From Atopobiaceae bacterium (GTDB lineage Bacteria > Actinomycetota > Coriobacteriia > Coriobacteriales > Atopobiaceae), in NCBI GenBank assembly GCA_030525685.1, contig JAUNEG010000009.1:1-64000 (forward strand): a stretch of 64,000 nt of DNA, in the 5' to 3' direction. Below are positions 53,583-61,147 of the stretch, one piece after another. The position numbers were made by a program, and so were the translations under genes. Position 1 is the stretch's first letter, and each line of letters starts with the position of its first letter. A model generated the notes under the pieces. It ran no database searches and was not told where the DNA came from. It worked only from the letters and a program-made list of their open reading frames with translations.

Positions 53583-54797
53583 TTAGAAGTCCACGTCGAC
53601 GTCGTTGTAGACGCACTCGAGGAGCTTCTCCATCTCCTCGGGCGTGGGCTGGCGCGGGTTGGAGCCGGTGCAGGCGTCGCCGATGGCGTCGACGGCGATG
53701 CGGCTCTTCTTCTCCTCGAACTCGGCGTAGTCGATGACGGACTCGTCGGCCTTGACGCCGCCCTTGCCGTAGTTCTTGATGCCCTGCGGGATGTCGATCT
53801 TGTCGTTCAGGTCGCGGATCATCTGAACGAGCGCGGCGACGAGCTCGTCCTCGGTCTCGCCGGCGAGGTGGAAGACCTCCTTGGCGATGTAGGCGTAGCG
53901 GCTCTTGGCGCGGGCGTCCTTGGCGTTGAACTGGATGACCTTGCCGAGGTACATGGCGTTGGCGCAGCCGTGGATGATGTGGTCGCCGGTGAAGGCGGCG
54001 CCGGTCTTGTGGGCCATGGAGTGCACGATGCCGAGGAGGCCCGAGGAGAAGGCGATGCCGGCGATGCACTGGGCGTCGTGCATGTGCTGACGGGCCTCCT
54101 TGTCGCCCTGATAGGACTTGGGCAGCCACTCGACGATCTCGCGCATGGCGTAGAGGGCGTTGGCGTCGGTGTAGGCGGAGCCGGCAGTGGAGACGTAGGC
54201 CTCGATGGAGTGGGTCAGGGCGTCCATGCCGGTGTGCGCGCAGAGCTTGGCGGGCATGGTGTAGGTGAGCTCGGGGTCGACGATGGCCACGTCGGGCGTG
54301 ATCTCAAAGTCGGCGATCGGGAACTTGATGCCCTTGGAGTAGTCGGTGATGATCGAGAACGCGGTGACCTCGGTCGCGGTGCCGGAGGTGGAGGAGATGG
54401 CGCAGAAGTGGGCCTTGGTGCGGAGCTTGGGCAGGCCGAAGACCTTGCACATGTCCTCGAAGGTGGTCTCGGGGTACTCGTACTTGATCCACATGGCCTT
54501 GGCCGCGTCGATCGGGGAGCCGCCGCCGAGGGCGATGATCCAGTCAGGCTGGAACTCGGACATCACGGCAGCGCCGTTCATGACGGTCTCGACGGACGGG
54601 TCGGACTCGACGCCCTCGATGAGCTTGACCTCGAAGCCGGCCTCCTTGAGGTCGTTCTCGACGTCCTGCAGGAAGCCGCCGCGACGCATGGAGCCGCCGC
54701 CGGTGACGATGACCGCGTGCTCGCCCTTGAGGTTCTTGACCTCGTGGCGCGCGCCCTCGCCGAAGTACAGGTCACGCGGGTTGGTGAAACGTCCCAT
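53583..54797 (-). CDS. Iron-containing alcohol dehydrogenase
   Basis: Group III alcohol dehydrogenases reduce aldehydes with NAD(P)H, often in fermentation. The 404-residue protein has the nucleotide loop WIIALGGGSPIDAAKAM (about residue 95), TSGTATEVTAF and the metal ligands in HTGMDALTHSIEAY, GIVHSMAHKTGAAF and HGCANA. It is similar in layout to butanol dehydrogenases. It is monocistronic. The substrate may be ethanol, butanol or lactaldehyde-type compounds; undetermined. Confidence 0.93.
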   Translation of the reverse strand: MGRFTNPRDLYFGEGARHEVKNLKGEHAVIVTGGGSMRRGGFLQDVENDLKEAGFEVKLIEGVESDPSVETVMNGAAVMSEFQPDWIIALGGGSPIDAAKAMWIKYEYPETTFEDMCKVFGLPKLRTKAHFCAISSTSGTATEVTAFSIITDYSKGIKFPIADFEITPDVAIVDPELTYTMPAKLCAHTGMDALTHSIEAYVSTAGSAYTDANALYAMREIVEWLPKSYQGDKEARQHMHDAQCIAGIAFSSGLLGIVHSMAHKTGAAFTGDHIIHGCANAMYLGKVIQFNAKDARAKSRYAYIAKEVFHLAGETEDELVAALVQMIRDLNDKIDIPQGIKNYGKGGVKADESVIDYAEFEEKKSRIAVDAIGDACTGSNPRQPTPEEMEKLLECVYNDVDVDF

Positions 54798-55031
54798 AAC
54801 ACTCCTCCAATTCCTTTGCCGCCGCCACCGCGACGGATCAAACGGGGGACCATCTCCCCCGATTTGCGCCTTGCGAGAAGTACCAGCCCGGGTCATCGGA
54901 GACGCGACGGCTCGGCCGGGAACCAGTATAGCGAAATCATTTGGCAACACTGTGGGTTTCCGGACCGGCCGGCAAGCGGCGGCGAGCGGCGGAGCGGCGC
55001 GGCTGAGCTAGGATGGTGGAAAGGAGGCGAG

Positions 55032-56105
55032 ATGGCACACGATTCCCGAAGAGACGACTATCTGCGCATGAGCCTGCGCTACGCGCTGTCTCTCGACGAG
55101 AGCGACCCGGGGGCGGCCGCGCGCGCCTTCGCCACGTTCGGCCGACGGCTCGCGCAGAATCGCGACTCGCTGCCCCAGACGGACGCCGACCGTGCCTTCC
55201 ACCTGGTCGCGCGCGCGACCGAGGTCCTCGACTACCGCCTGCCCTTCGCAGGCGACGCCCAGGTCGAGGCGCTCTCCACCCAGGCGCGCGCCCTGCTCGA
55301 CGAGGCCATCTCGCTCGATTCCAGCTGCCATGACGCCGTGCGCATGAGGATGTCCTGCGAGACCGGCTCCTACGAGGCGCGCTGGCGCTTCCTGTCCGAG
55401 CGTGCCGAGAAGGTCCGGGCGGCGTGCGAGGCGGGGCGCGACCAGCTCTGCGGGCTGCTCGACGCGGCGCGCCGACCGCTCGCGGCGAGCCTCGCGATGC
55501 GCCCGTGGTGGCGCTGGATGGCGGAGATGGCGGAGTGCGCGCTGATCTGCGGGCGCAACCGGGAGAGCGTCCGGGTGGCCCGGCAGCTGCTCGAGGCGGA
55601 CCCCGGCGACCTCTCCGACGTGCGCTTCACGCTCGCGTACGCCCTGGCCAAGCTCGAGGACGAGAAGGGCCTCGCCGAGCTGGTGGGCAACTACCCGGAC
55701 CCCAACGGGCTCAGGCATCCCGACGACGCGTGGGTCATGCTCGCCCAGATCGCGCTCGCACACGGGCGCTGGGACCTCCGGACGGCGCGGGAGCTCGTGG
55801 AGAGCCTGCTCGTCTCCTACCCCGGCAGCGCCGGCGTGATGGTCCGCCAGATGGAGATCGCCGACGGGCGCTTCGCCCGCGTCCGCGTGGAGGGGTACAG
55901 TGAGGACGAGATGGTCCTGGCCCTGAGCGAGGGAGTCGTCCTGCTGCAGGAGGGCGTCGAGCGCTCCGGTCGGGGCGTGCTGGGCGCGTGGCTCGCCCAT
56001 ACGGTCAGCGAGCTGCGCCCGCGCGAGGTCGAGGAGTTCATGCGGGCGACCGGCGGCGAGGCGGCGGCCGCCGGCACGGGCGCCCCCGGCGGGGAGGTGT
56101 CATGA
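55032..56105 (+). CDS. Helical-repeat (TPR-like) protein of unknown function
   Basis: I do not recognise this 357-residue protein. It is Ala/Arg/Leu-rich and helical, with segments such as ARALLDEAISLDSSCHDAVR, RVARQLLEADPGDLSDVR and LVESLLVSYPGSAG that look like TPR helices. No signal peptide or membrane helix is seen. AAGGAGG lies 4 nt before the ATG. Its stop overlaps the next gene as ATGA, and the next product has the same kind of composition and a matching LEDE(K/P)GL segment, so the two are coupled and probably paralogous. Confidence 0.8.
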   Translation: MAHDSRRDDYLRMSLRYALSLDESDPGAAARAFATFGRRLAQNRDSLPQTDADRAFHLVARATEVLDYRLPFAGDAQVEALSTQARALLDEAISLDSSCHDAVRMRMSCETGSYEARWRFLSERAEKVRAACEAGRDQLCGLLDAARRPLAASLAMRPWWRWMAEMAECALICGRNRESVRVARQLLEADPGDLSDVRFTLAYALAKLEDEKGLAELVGNYPDPNGLRHPDDAWVMLAQIALAHGRWDLRTARELVESLLVSYPGSAGVMVRQMEIADGRFARVRVEGYSEDEMVLALSEGVVLLQEGVERSGRGVLGAWLAHTVSELRPREVEEFMRATGGEAAAAGTGAPGGEVS

Positions 56106-57061
56106 ACGCCTGGGAGGAGCTGGTGGCACGCTGTGCCGCGCGCAGGAACGAGAAGATCGGCCCGCTCTCGGACGAGGCGTACGCGGAGCTCGTCCTCGCC
56201 GTGCGGCAGAGCCCCGCCGACTTTGCCGACGAGGCGCCCGATCAGGCACTTCTCGCGGTCGCGCACGCGCTTGACGCATATCGGGCGAGCGGGCGGGACG
56301 ACGACCTTCTCGACGACGCCACGTTCGAGGCTGAGCGCGCCCGTCGGCTGGGCCTGCTGCGCGCGGCCTGTCGGCAGGCCCTCGAGCTGGACGAGCGCTG
56401 CCTGGACGCACGCCTGATCGACCTTCTCGCCGGCGAGCTCGAGGCGGACCCGCTGACCCAGGGCCTGCTCGACCTGGAGCGCGAGTTCGCGGGCGCGCCG
56501 GTCCCCGAGGGCGACGCCTGGGAGGACGTCTTCTACCGACCCCACCTGCGGCTGCGCGCCGCGGTGGCACGAACCTGCCTGGACGCCGCGCGTCCGCGCA
56601 TGGCGGCGTCCGCGGCGGCCTCGCTGCTCGACGCCGCGCCCGACGACCAGCTGGGCGCCCGCCACACGTACATGCTCGCCTGCGCGCGACTCGAGGACGA
56701 GCCCGGGCTCGGGGCGCTGGAGGCACGCTTCTCGGGGCGGGAGAGCGCCTGGTCGCACCTCGCGCGCGTGCTGCTGCTCTACAAGCTCGACCGGCTGACG
56801 GCGGCGCGACGCGCCCTGCGCGGGTTCGACAGCCTGTGCGAGGGCGGTGCCTACGCGCTGCTGAGGCCCACGTTCGTCGAGCTCTACCTGCCCGACCGCC
56901 CCGAGGCCGCGGCCTGCGGCTTCGAGGAGTCCCTCATGGCCGTGCGCGAGGCGGAGCCCATCATCGCCGACGTGCCGGAGTTCGTGGCCTGGTGCCAGGG
57001 GCACGACTGGCTCGTGGCGTCGGCGCGAGCGTTCGCAGAGCGGCGCGACCTGGACTGGTAG
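56102..57061 (+). CDS. Second helical-repeat (TPR-like) protein of unknown function
   Basis: The 319-residue product resembles the previous one: QALELDERCLDARLIDLLAG, ASLLDAAPDDQLGARHTYML and ARLEDEPGLGALEARF mirror TPR-like stretches there. It starts inside the previous stop codon (ATGA), so the ratio of the two is fixed by translational coupling. A two-protein scaffold complex is a reasonable guess. No enzyme motif is visible and no family could be named. Confidence 0.8.
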   Translation: MNAWEELVARCAARRNEKIGPLSDEAYAELVLAVRQSPADFADEAPDQALLAVAHALDAYRASGRDDDLLDDATFEAERARRLGLLRAACRQALELDERCLDARLIDLLAGELEADPLTQGLLDLEREFAGAPVPEGDAWEDVFYRPHLRLRAAVARTCLDAARPRMAASAAASLLDAAPDDQLGARHTYMLACARLEDEPGLGALEARFSGRESAWSHLARVLLLYKLDRLTAARRALRGFDSLCEGGAYALLRPTFVELYLPDRPEAAACGFEESLMAVREAEPIIADVPEFVAWCQGHDWLVASARAFAERRDLDW

Positions 57062-57075
57062 CGCGCGACCTTCTC

Positions 57076-57154
57076 GCAATTAACGGGCAAAATTCAATTG
57101 ACTTTTATATATCCGCAGTTGGTTTCCTCGACGAATTCGAATTTTGTCCGTTAA
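57076..57154. repeat. 79-bp inverted-repeat element, left copy
   Basis: Starts AATTAACGGGCAAAATTC and ends GAATTTTGTCCGTTAATT. It contains TTATATATCCGCAG in the middle. A second 79-bp copy lies at 58652 in opposite orientation. It is strongly AT-rich in a GC-rich genome. Confidence 0.9.
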
Positions 57155-57297
57155 TTGGTTGGCCTGGCGCCAAGGTGGCCTGGCGCCACAAGCATGTCAG
57201 CGTTGAGGGGCGCGAGGGCATCATGTGCCTGCGCGCGGAGGCTCCGCCGGGACAGGTCGACCGTCTCCCGGGAGCCCCCCAGGAGCGGGTGCCCGGC

Positions 57298-57543
57298 CGC
57301 GTCACGGAGGCCACGGGCGCGGAGCTCTGCCTCTGCGCGGCGCGCCACCCGTGGGAGGAGGGGTGCGTCGAGAGCGCCAGCGGGCCCCTCCGCCAGTGCT
57401 TCCCCAAGGGGGCGGACTTCTCGGCCGTGGCCGACGAGGAGGTGCCCGCGGTGTACGATGGGCTCGACCGGAGGCCGCGCGGGCGACTGGGGCGGCTGAC
57501 GCCCTGGGAGGCCCGCCACTCCGAGGCGTTGCACTTGCTGTGA
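57298..57543 (+). pseudogene. IS30-family transposase, 3' remnant
   Basis: The last 81 codons of an open frame match the C-terminal catalytic end of IS30 transposases: TEATGAELCLCAARHPWEEG, then GPLRQCFPKGADFS and RRPRGRLGRLTPWEA, compared with the usual FPKGTDF and NNRPRK-LG-TP signatures. The NENTNGL motif is decayed to VESASGP. The 5' three quarters and any inverted repeats are missing. It lies between a 79-bp repeat and the AbiEi-like gene and marks past insertion here. Confidence 0.8.
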
Positions 57544-57593
57544 CTATTCGCCCCGTTAATTTCGCGGCGCGCGAGCGAGAAGGACGGAGGGGC

Positions 57594-58703
57594 ATGCGGC
57601 TCACGGTGGACAAGCTTGCCGCGCTGCGCGCACTGCGCGCCTGGCGCTGCACGGGCCATCCGCTCCCTGTGGCCCGCTGCGACGTGCCCGCCCCGAACCC
57701 CAGCCCCCAGAAGCGTTGGACGAGGCGCGCCCTTCCCCTCGAGCGCCTCGCTCTCGACGAGCCGCCAACCGAGGACCACCCGCTCGAGATCGTTGTCCCC
57801 AGTCCCGCCGACCGTCCCAAGGGGTCGTTCTTCTCGTGCTCGGTACGCTCGACCCTCCCCGACGGCTCGTTCGTGTGCCTCGGGGACGGCCTGTTCATGC
57901 CTTGCCCGGAGCTGCTCTTCCTCGAGCTCGCCGAGGTCATGGACCCCAAGGTGCTCGCCCTTCTCGGCTACGAGCTCTGCGGCACCTTCTCGAGAGACCC
58001 CCGCGACCCGCGCGCTGGCGAGCCTGTCTACGGCATCCCCCCGGTGACGAGCGTCGAGAAGATCGCGGCGTACCTCGACTCCCTGGGCTGGCGACGCTCG
58101 GCGCTCCTCGCCGGGCACGCGCTGCGTCGGGTGGCCGACAACGCATGGTCGCCGCCCGAGGCCGTCATCGCGCTCATGGCGAGACTTCCCGTGAACGACC
58201 TCGGCTACGAGCTGGGCGAGGTTGCGCTCAACGTGCGGCACGGCACCTCGCCCGAGCTGGTGGCGCTAGGATGCCGGGACTCCCGCGTGCCCGACATTGA
58301 GATCGTGGGCACGCACATCGGCTTCAACTACGACAGCCGTCTCCACCTTGACCTTGAGTCCGTCGCGAGCGCGGCACGCGACGGAGACGCCCGCGGCGCC
58401 ATGCGCACCGTGCGGGGGAAGCACCACGATGACATCAAGCGCAACCGCGATCTCGCCGCCCAGGGACGGATCATCCTCCCCGTAACGACGGAGGACCTCT
58501 ACGAGCCCGGTGGCCTGGACGCGGTGATGGTCGAGGCGGCCATGACGATTCGCGAGTTCGACGGCGGCCACGCCCTTCAGAACGTCATGCTCGCGATGCT
58601 CTCGGCGCCCGAGCGGCAGCAGCTCCTGCGGCTACTTCTCCAGCCACGACAGATTAACGGGCAAAATTCGAGTTTCTCGAATTTAAATCCTGCGGATATA
58701 TAA
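57594..58703 (+). CDS. AbiEi/restriction-endonuclease-like orphan protein
   Basis: This 369-residue protein resembles actinobacterial proteins that join an AbiEi-antitoxin-like region to a very-short-patch-repair-type nuclease fold. CPELLFLELAEV (about residues 104-115) is typical of the first. DIEIVGTHIGFNYDSRLHLD (234-253), then HHDDIKRNRDLAAQGRIILP, suggests the second, with Asn where a catalytic Glu is common. The last 16 residues are encoded by the right-hand 79-bp repeat, which also supplies the stop. GGAGG precedes the ATG. No toxin partner is adjacent. Function is inferred, possibly defence-related. Confidence 0.6.
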   Translation: MRLTVDKLAALRALRAWRCTGHPLPVARCDVPAPNPSPQKRWTRRALPLERLALDEPPTEDHPLEIVVPSPADRPKGSFFSCSVRSTLPDGSFVCLGDGLFMPCPELLFLELAEVMDPKVLALLGYELCGTFSRDPRDPRAGEPVYGIPPVTSVEKIAAYLDSLGWRRSALLAGHALRRVADNAWSPPEAVIALMARLPVNDLGYELGEVALNVRHGTSPELVALGCRDSRVPDIEIVGTHIGFNYDSRLHLDLESVASAARDGDARGAMRTVRGKHHDDIKRNRDLAAQGRIILPVTTEDLYEPGGLDAVMVEAAMTIREFDGGHALQNVMLAMLSAPERQQLLRLLLQPRQINGQNSSFSNLNPADI

Positions 58704-58730
58704 CAGTTAATCGAATTTTGCCCGTTAATT
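58652..58730. repeat. 79-bp inverted-repeat element, right copy
   Basis: Reverse complement of the left copy in arrangement: GATTAACGGGCAAAATTCGA at one end and GAATTTTGCCCGTTAATT at the other, with CTGCGGATATATAA inside. It overlaps the 3' end of the preceding gene by 52 bp. A fragment of the same end, CCCGTTAATTTCGCGG, lies at 57552 before that gene. Confidence 0.9.
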
Positions 58731-58776
58731 TGCGGGCGTCCGGCACCGAGAAGGTCGATGCGCCCGCGGCACACAC

Positions 58777-58807
58777 AAAAGGGCCCCGGCGTCACCGCCG
58801 AGGCCCC
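58777..58807 (-). terminator. Terminator after tRNA-Leu
   Basis: Minus-strand stem GGGGCCTCGGCG / CGCCGGGGCCC around GTGA, then TTTT. Confidence 0.9.
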
Positions 58808-58816
58808 GTGCGTTCA

Positions 58817-58903
58817 TGGTGCGGGCGAAAGGACTTGAACCTTCATGGAGTTGCCCCCATACGGACCTGAACCGTACGCGTCTGCCAATTCCGCCACGCC
58901 CGC
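58817..58903 (-). tRNA. tRNA-Leu (CAG anticodon)
   Basis: 87 nt with encoded CCA, long variable arm, stem TACGG/CCGTA around TTCAGGT. Confidence 0.95.
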
Positions 58904-58960
58904 GTGCTGGGATATCGTAGCGCATCGCCCGCTCGCTGCCAAGTCTTTTCTCGCGGCATC

Positions 58961-58998
58961 AAATGGGCGGCGGCCAAATCCCGAGTGGTCGCCGCCCC
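58961..58998 (-). terminator. Terminator-like hairpin after the PTS EIIC remnant
   Basis: Minus-strand stem GGGCGGCGACCA / TGGCCGCCGCCC followed by ATTTG, 28 bp after the EIIC stop. Confidence 0.6.
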
Positions 58999-59026
58999 AC
59001 TAAGAGAGGGCAGGCTTGGCTAGAGG

Positions 59027-60322
59027 CTACTGCTCAGCGGCCTTCTTGTTGCGACGCACCTGCACGAGGCACATCACCACAAAGAGGGCAACGACAACCA
59101 CGATGCCTAAAATCGGCTGCTTCATGACCGTCAGGAAGGCCATAACGTCGATGCAGTCATGTCCGACGCCCTCGGCGCCGTAGGCGGCGAAGTCGTACAG
59201 CGTGGAGACGAAGCCCGCAAAGAAGATCAGGAAGAAGCCGTAAAGGAAGCCGGAGATCACAGCTCCGCGGCGGCCACCCGTGACGTTTCCGAAGATGCCG
59301 GCCACGCCACCAGTGAAGAACGCACCGATGATCGAGATGAGCGGCACGGTCTTGAACGCGGCGGCGCTGGCGACCATGGCGAGGAGCATGCCAACCGCAG
59401 CACCTACGAAGCCAAGCATCAGCGAGTTGGGGGCGAAACCAAAGAGCGCGGGGACGTCCAGCGCAGGGATGGCGCCGGGAACCAGCTTGTCAGAGATGCC
59501 CTTGAAGGCCGGGACAATCTCACCCAGGAAGAGTCGGACGCCCTGAAGCAGCACGAGGATGCCCACGGTGAAGCCGAGCGCCTGCGTGAGACCAAATAGG
59601 ATGTAGTTGGACCCACCCGAGTACGCAGCGACGGCGTCCGGTCCAGCGGCGATAACCAGCACCAGGTAGAAGACGTCGATTACGATAGAAACGGACATGG
59701 AGGTGTCCTTGAAGAACTCCAGGGACTCGGGGAGCTTGATGTCCTCGGCACTCTTGGACTTGTCGCCCAGAAGGCCGCCGACGGTGCTCGCGGCAACGGT
59801 GCCAAGCGTAGTGAGGTGGCCAACAGCAAACATGTCAGAGCCGCCAGTAACCTTACGCACGTAGGGCTGGGAGATGGCGGGCAGTGTGGTGGTAACCAGG
59901 CCCTGAATGATGCTGCCCACGACCACGATCATCGTCTCATCAAGGCCCATCGTGTACAGGACGAAGGCGACCACGACGGAGAGAATCCAAAGCATGTGGC
60001 CCGTCAGGAAAACGTACTTGAGCGGCGAGGGGCGCGCGAGAAGGACGTTGACCAGGAAGCCGATGCCTAGGATGAGTGCGGAAGCCGAGCCGACCATGGG
60101 AATCGCGGTCTGCATCGCAGCAGAGACGGACTCGCTCGAAGTGGCGAAGCCCGAGAGTCCGAAGATGGTCGTGAACAGCTCGGAGAACGGAGTGATGTAG
60201 GTCACAACCAGACTCGAGCCGGAGGAGAGCATGATCATGCCGAGGGCGGTCTTGACCGTTCCAGAGAAAACCTCTCCGGCAGAGCGGCGCTGGAGAAGCA
60301 GGCCGATCAGAGCGACGAGCCC
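59027..60322 (-). pseudogene. Ascorbate-type PTS permease EIIC, 5'-truncated
   Basis: The 432 codons encode a UlaA/SgaT-type permease with about ten membrane helices; GLVALIGLLLQ, SGTVKTALGMIMLSSGSS, FLTGHMLW, LPGA-like KLVPGAIPALD and FGFAPNSLM are family features. The first 20-30 residues are missing: upstream of GLVAL the frame runs into out-of-frame sequence of other genes. The 5' end is fused to the first codons of an EIIB gene. There is no start with a ribosome site for EIIC, so it is probably not made. Confidence 0.8.
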
Positions 60323-60357
60323 ACCCCAAGTCCGCACACTGTGACGATCTTCAGCAT
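60307..60357 (-). pseudogene. PTS EIIB, first 16 codons only
   Basis: GGGGAAGGG precedes an ATG that reads MLKIVTVCGLGVGSSL and then TGA. This is the start of a UlaB-type EIIB, with the phosphorylated Cys in VCGLG, cut off by a deletion that joins it out of frame to EIIC. The shared string GGGCTCGTCGCTCTGATC lies at the joint. Confidence 0.8.
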
Positions 60358-60372
60358 CCCTTCCCCCTCTCT

Positions 60373-60795
60373 CTACAAGCATTCGGTCAGCTTGCCGTAC
60401 TGTTTGATGTAGGCATCGTTGATCGCGGCGCCCTTGTCCAGGCTGCTCGAGACGTAAACCGGCGGAACCACCCCGCGCTCTGAGCACAGCTCGACCGTGC
60501 GCGCCACGATTGACTCCATGACGAACATGCCCGGCACCGTCGAGGTGCCGCAGAAGTTGGCATCCATCCCCTCGATGGAGAGGCAGGCGTCGCCCAGCAC
60601 GCACTTGATGTCGATGACGCAATCGGCCACGTCCTTGAGGTTCTTGCCCGAAGAGTGACGCGAGGACACGCACTCGGAGAACTGAAGGGAGGTGAGCGCC
60701 ACGACCTTCATGCCAATCCTCTTTGCCTCAAGCGCCATGTCCACGACCCCTGCGTTGCGCCCGGAAATGGAGACGATAATCATCATGTCGTCGCA
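60373..60795 (-). pseudogene. SIS-domain phosphosugar-binding protein, C-terminal part
   Basis: The segment IIVSISGRNAGVVDMALEAK, then KVVALTSLQFSECVSSRH and PPVYVSSSLDKGAAINDAY, matches the second half of phosphosugar-binding SIS proteins. The first half, with the glycine-rich loop, is missing; upstream the sequence becomes an EIIA gene in a different frame. It stops 15 bp before the EIIB start, so the original order was probably EIIA, SIS, EIIB, EIIC. Confidence 0.75.
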
Positions 60796-61103
60796 ACAGG
60801 GCAACCGCATTGGCGAGCATGCCGAAGTGGGAGTCCTGGTCAACAGCGCCGAAAGCAAAGGCAGCGCGCACGCGCTGGTTCGCAAACTCCGAAAAGAACA
60901 CCGGCTCACGCAGCGTCACGAACGAGATTGCACTTCTCGTAACGTGCTCTCCGGGCGCCGCATGGAAGAAGGCGACGTCAGGAACGGGAATCATGTACGG
61001 GCCGAACTTCTCAACGGACGCAACCATGGCGTCCAGGTACGCCGGCTCCACCGCACCGCCATTGACCAACAGCTGGCCCGCCGCGCGCGCAAGCGCTAGA
61101 ATG
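60796..61103 (-). pseudogene. PTS EIIA (ascorbate/mannitol type), central fragment
   Basis: AGQLLVNGGAVEPAYLDAMV, then EKFGPYMIPVPDVAFFHAAP with the active-site His, and AISFVTLREPVFF match UlaC-like EIIA. Both ends are lost: the N terminus stops at a TAA about 110 bp from the kinase gene, and the C terminus is fused to the SIS fragment out of frame. No start codon with a ribosome site is seen. Confidence 0.75.
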
Positions 61104-61147
61104 ATGCCCGCACGGCCACACGCAGCTTAAACGAACAAGGAGGAGCC

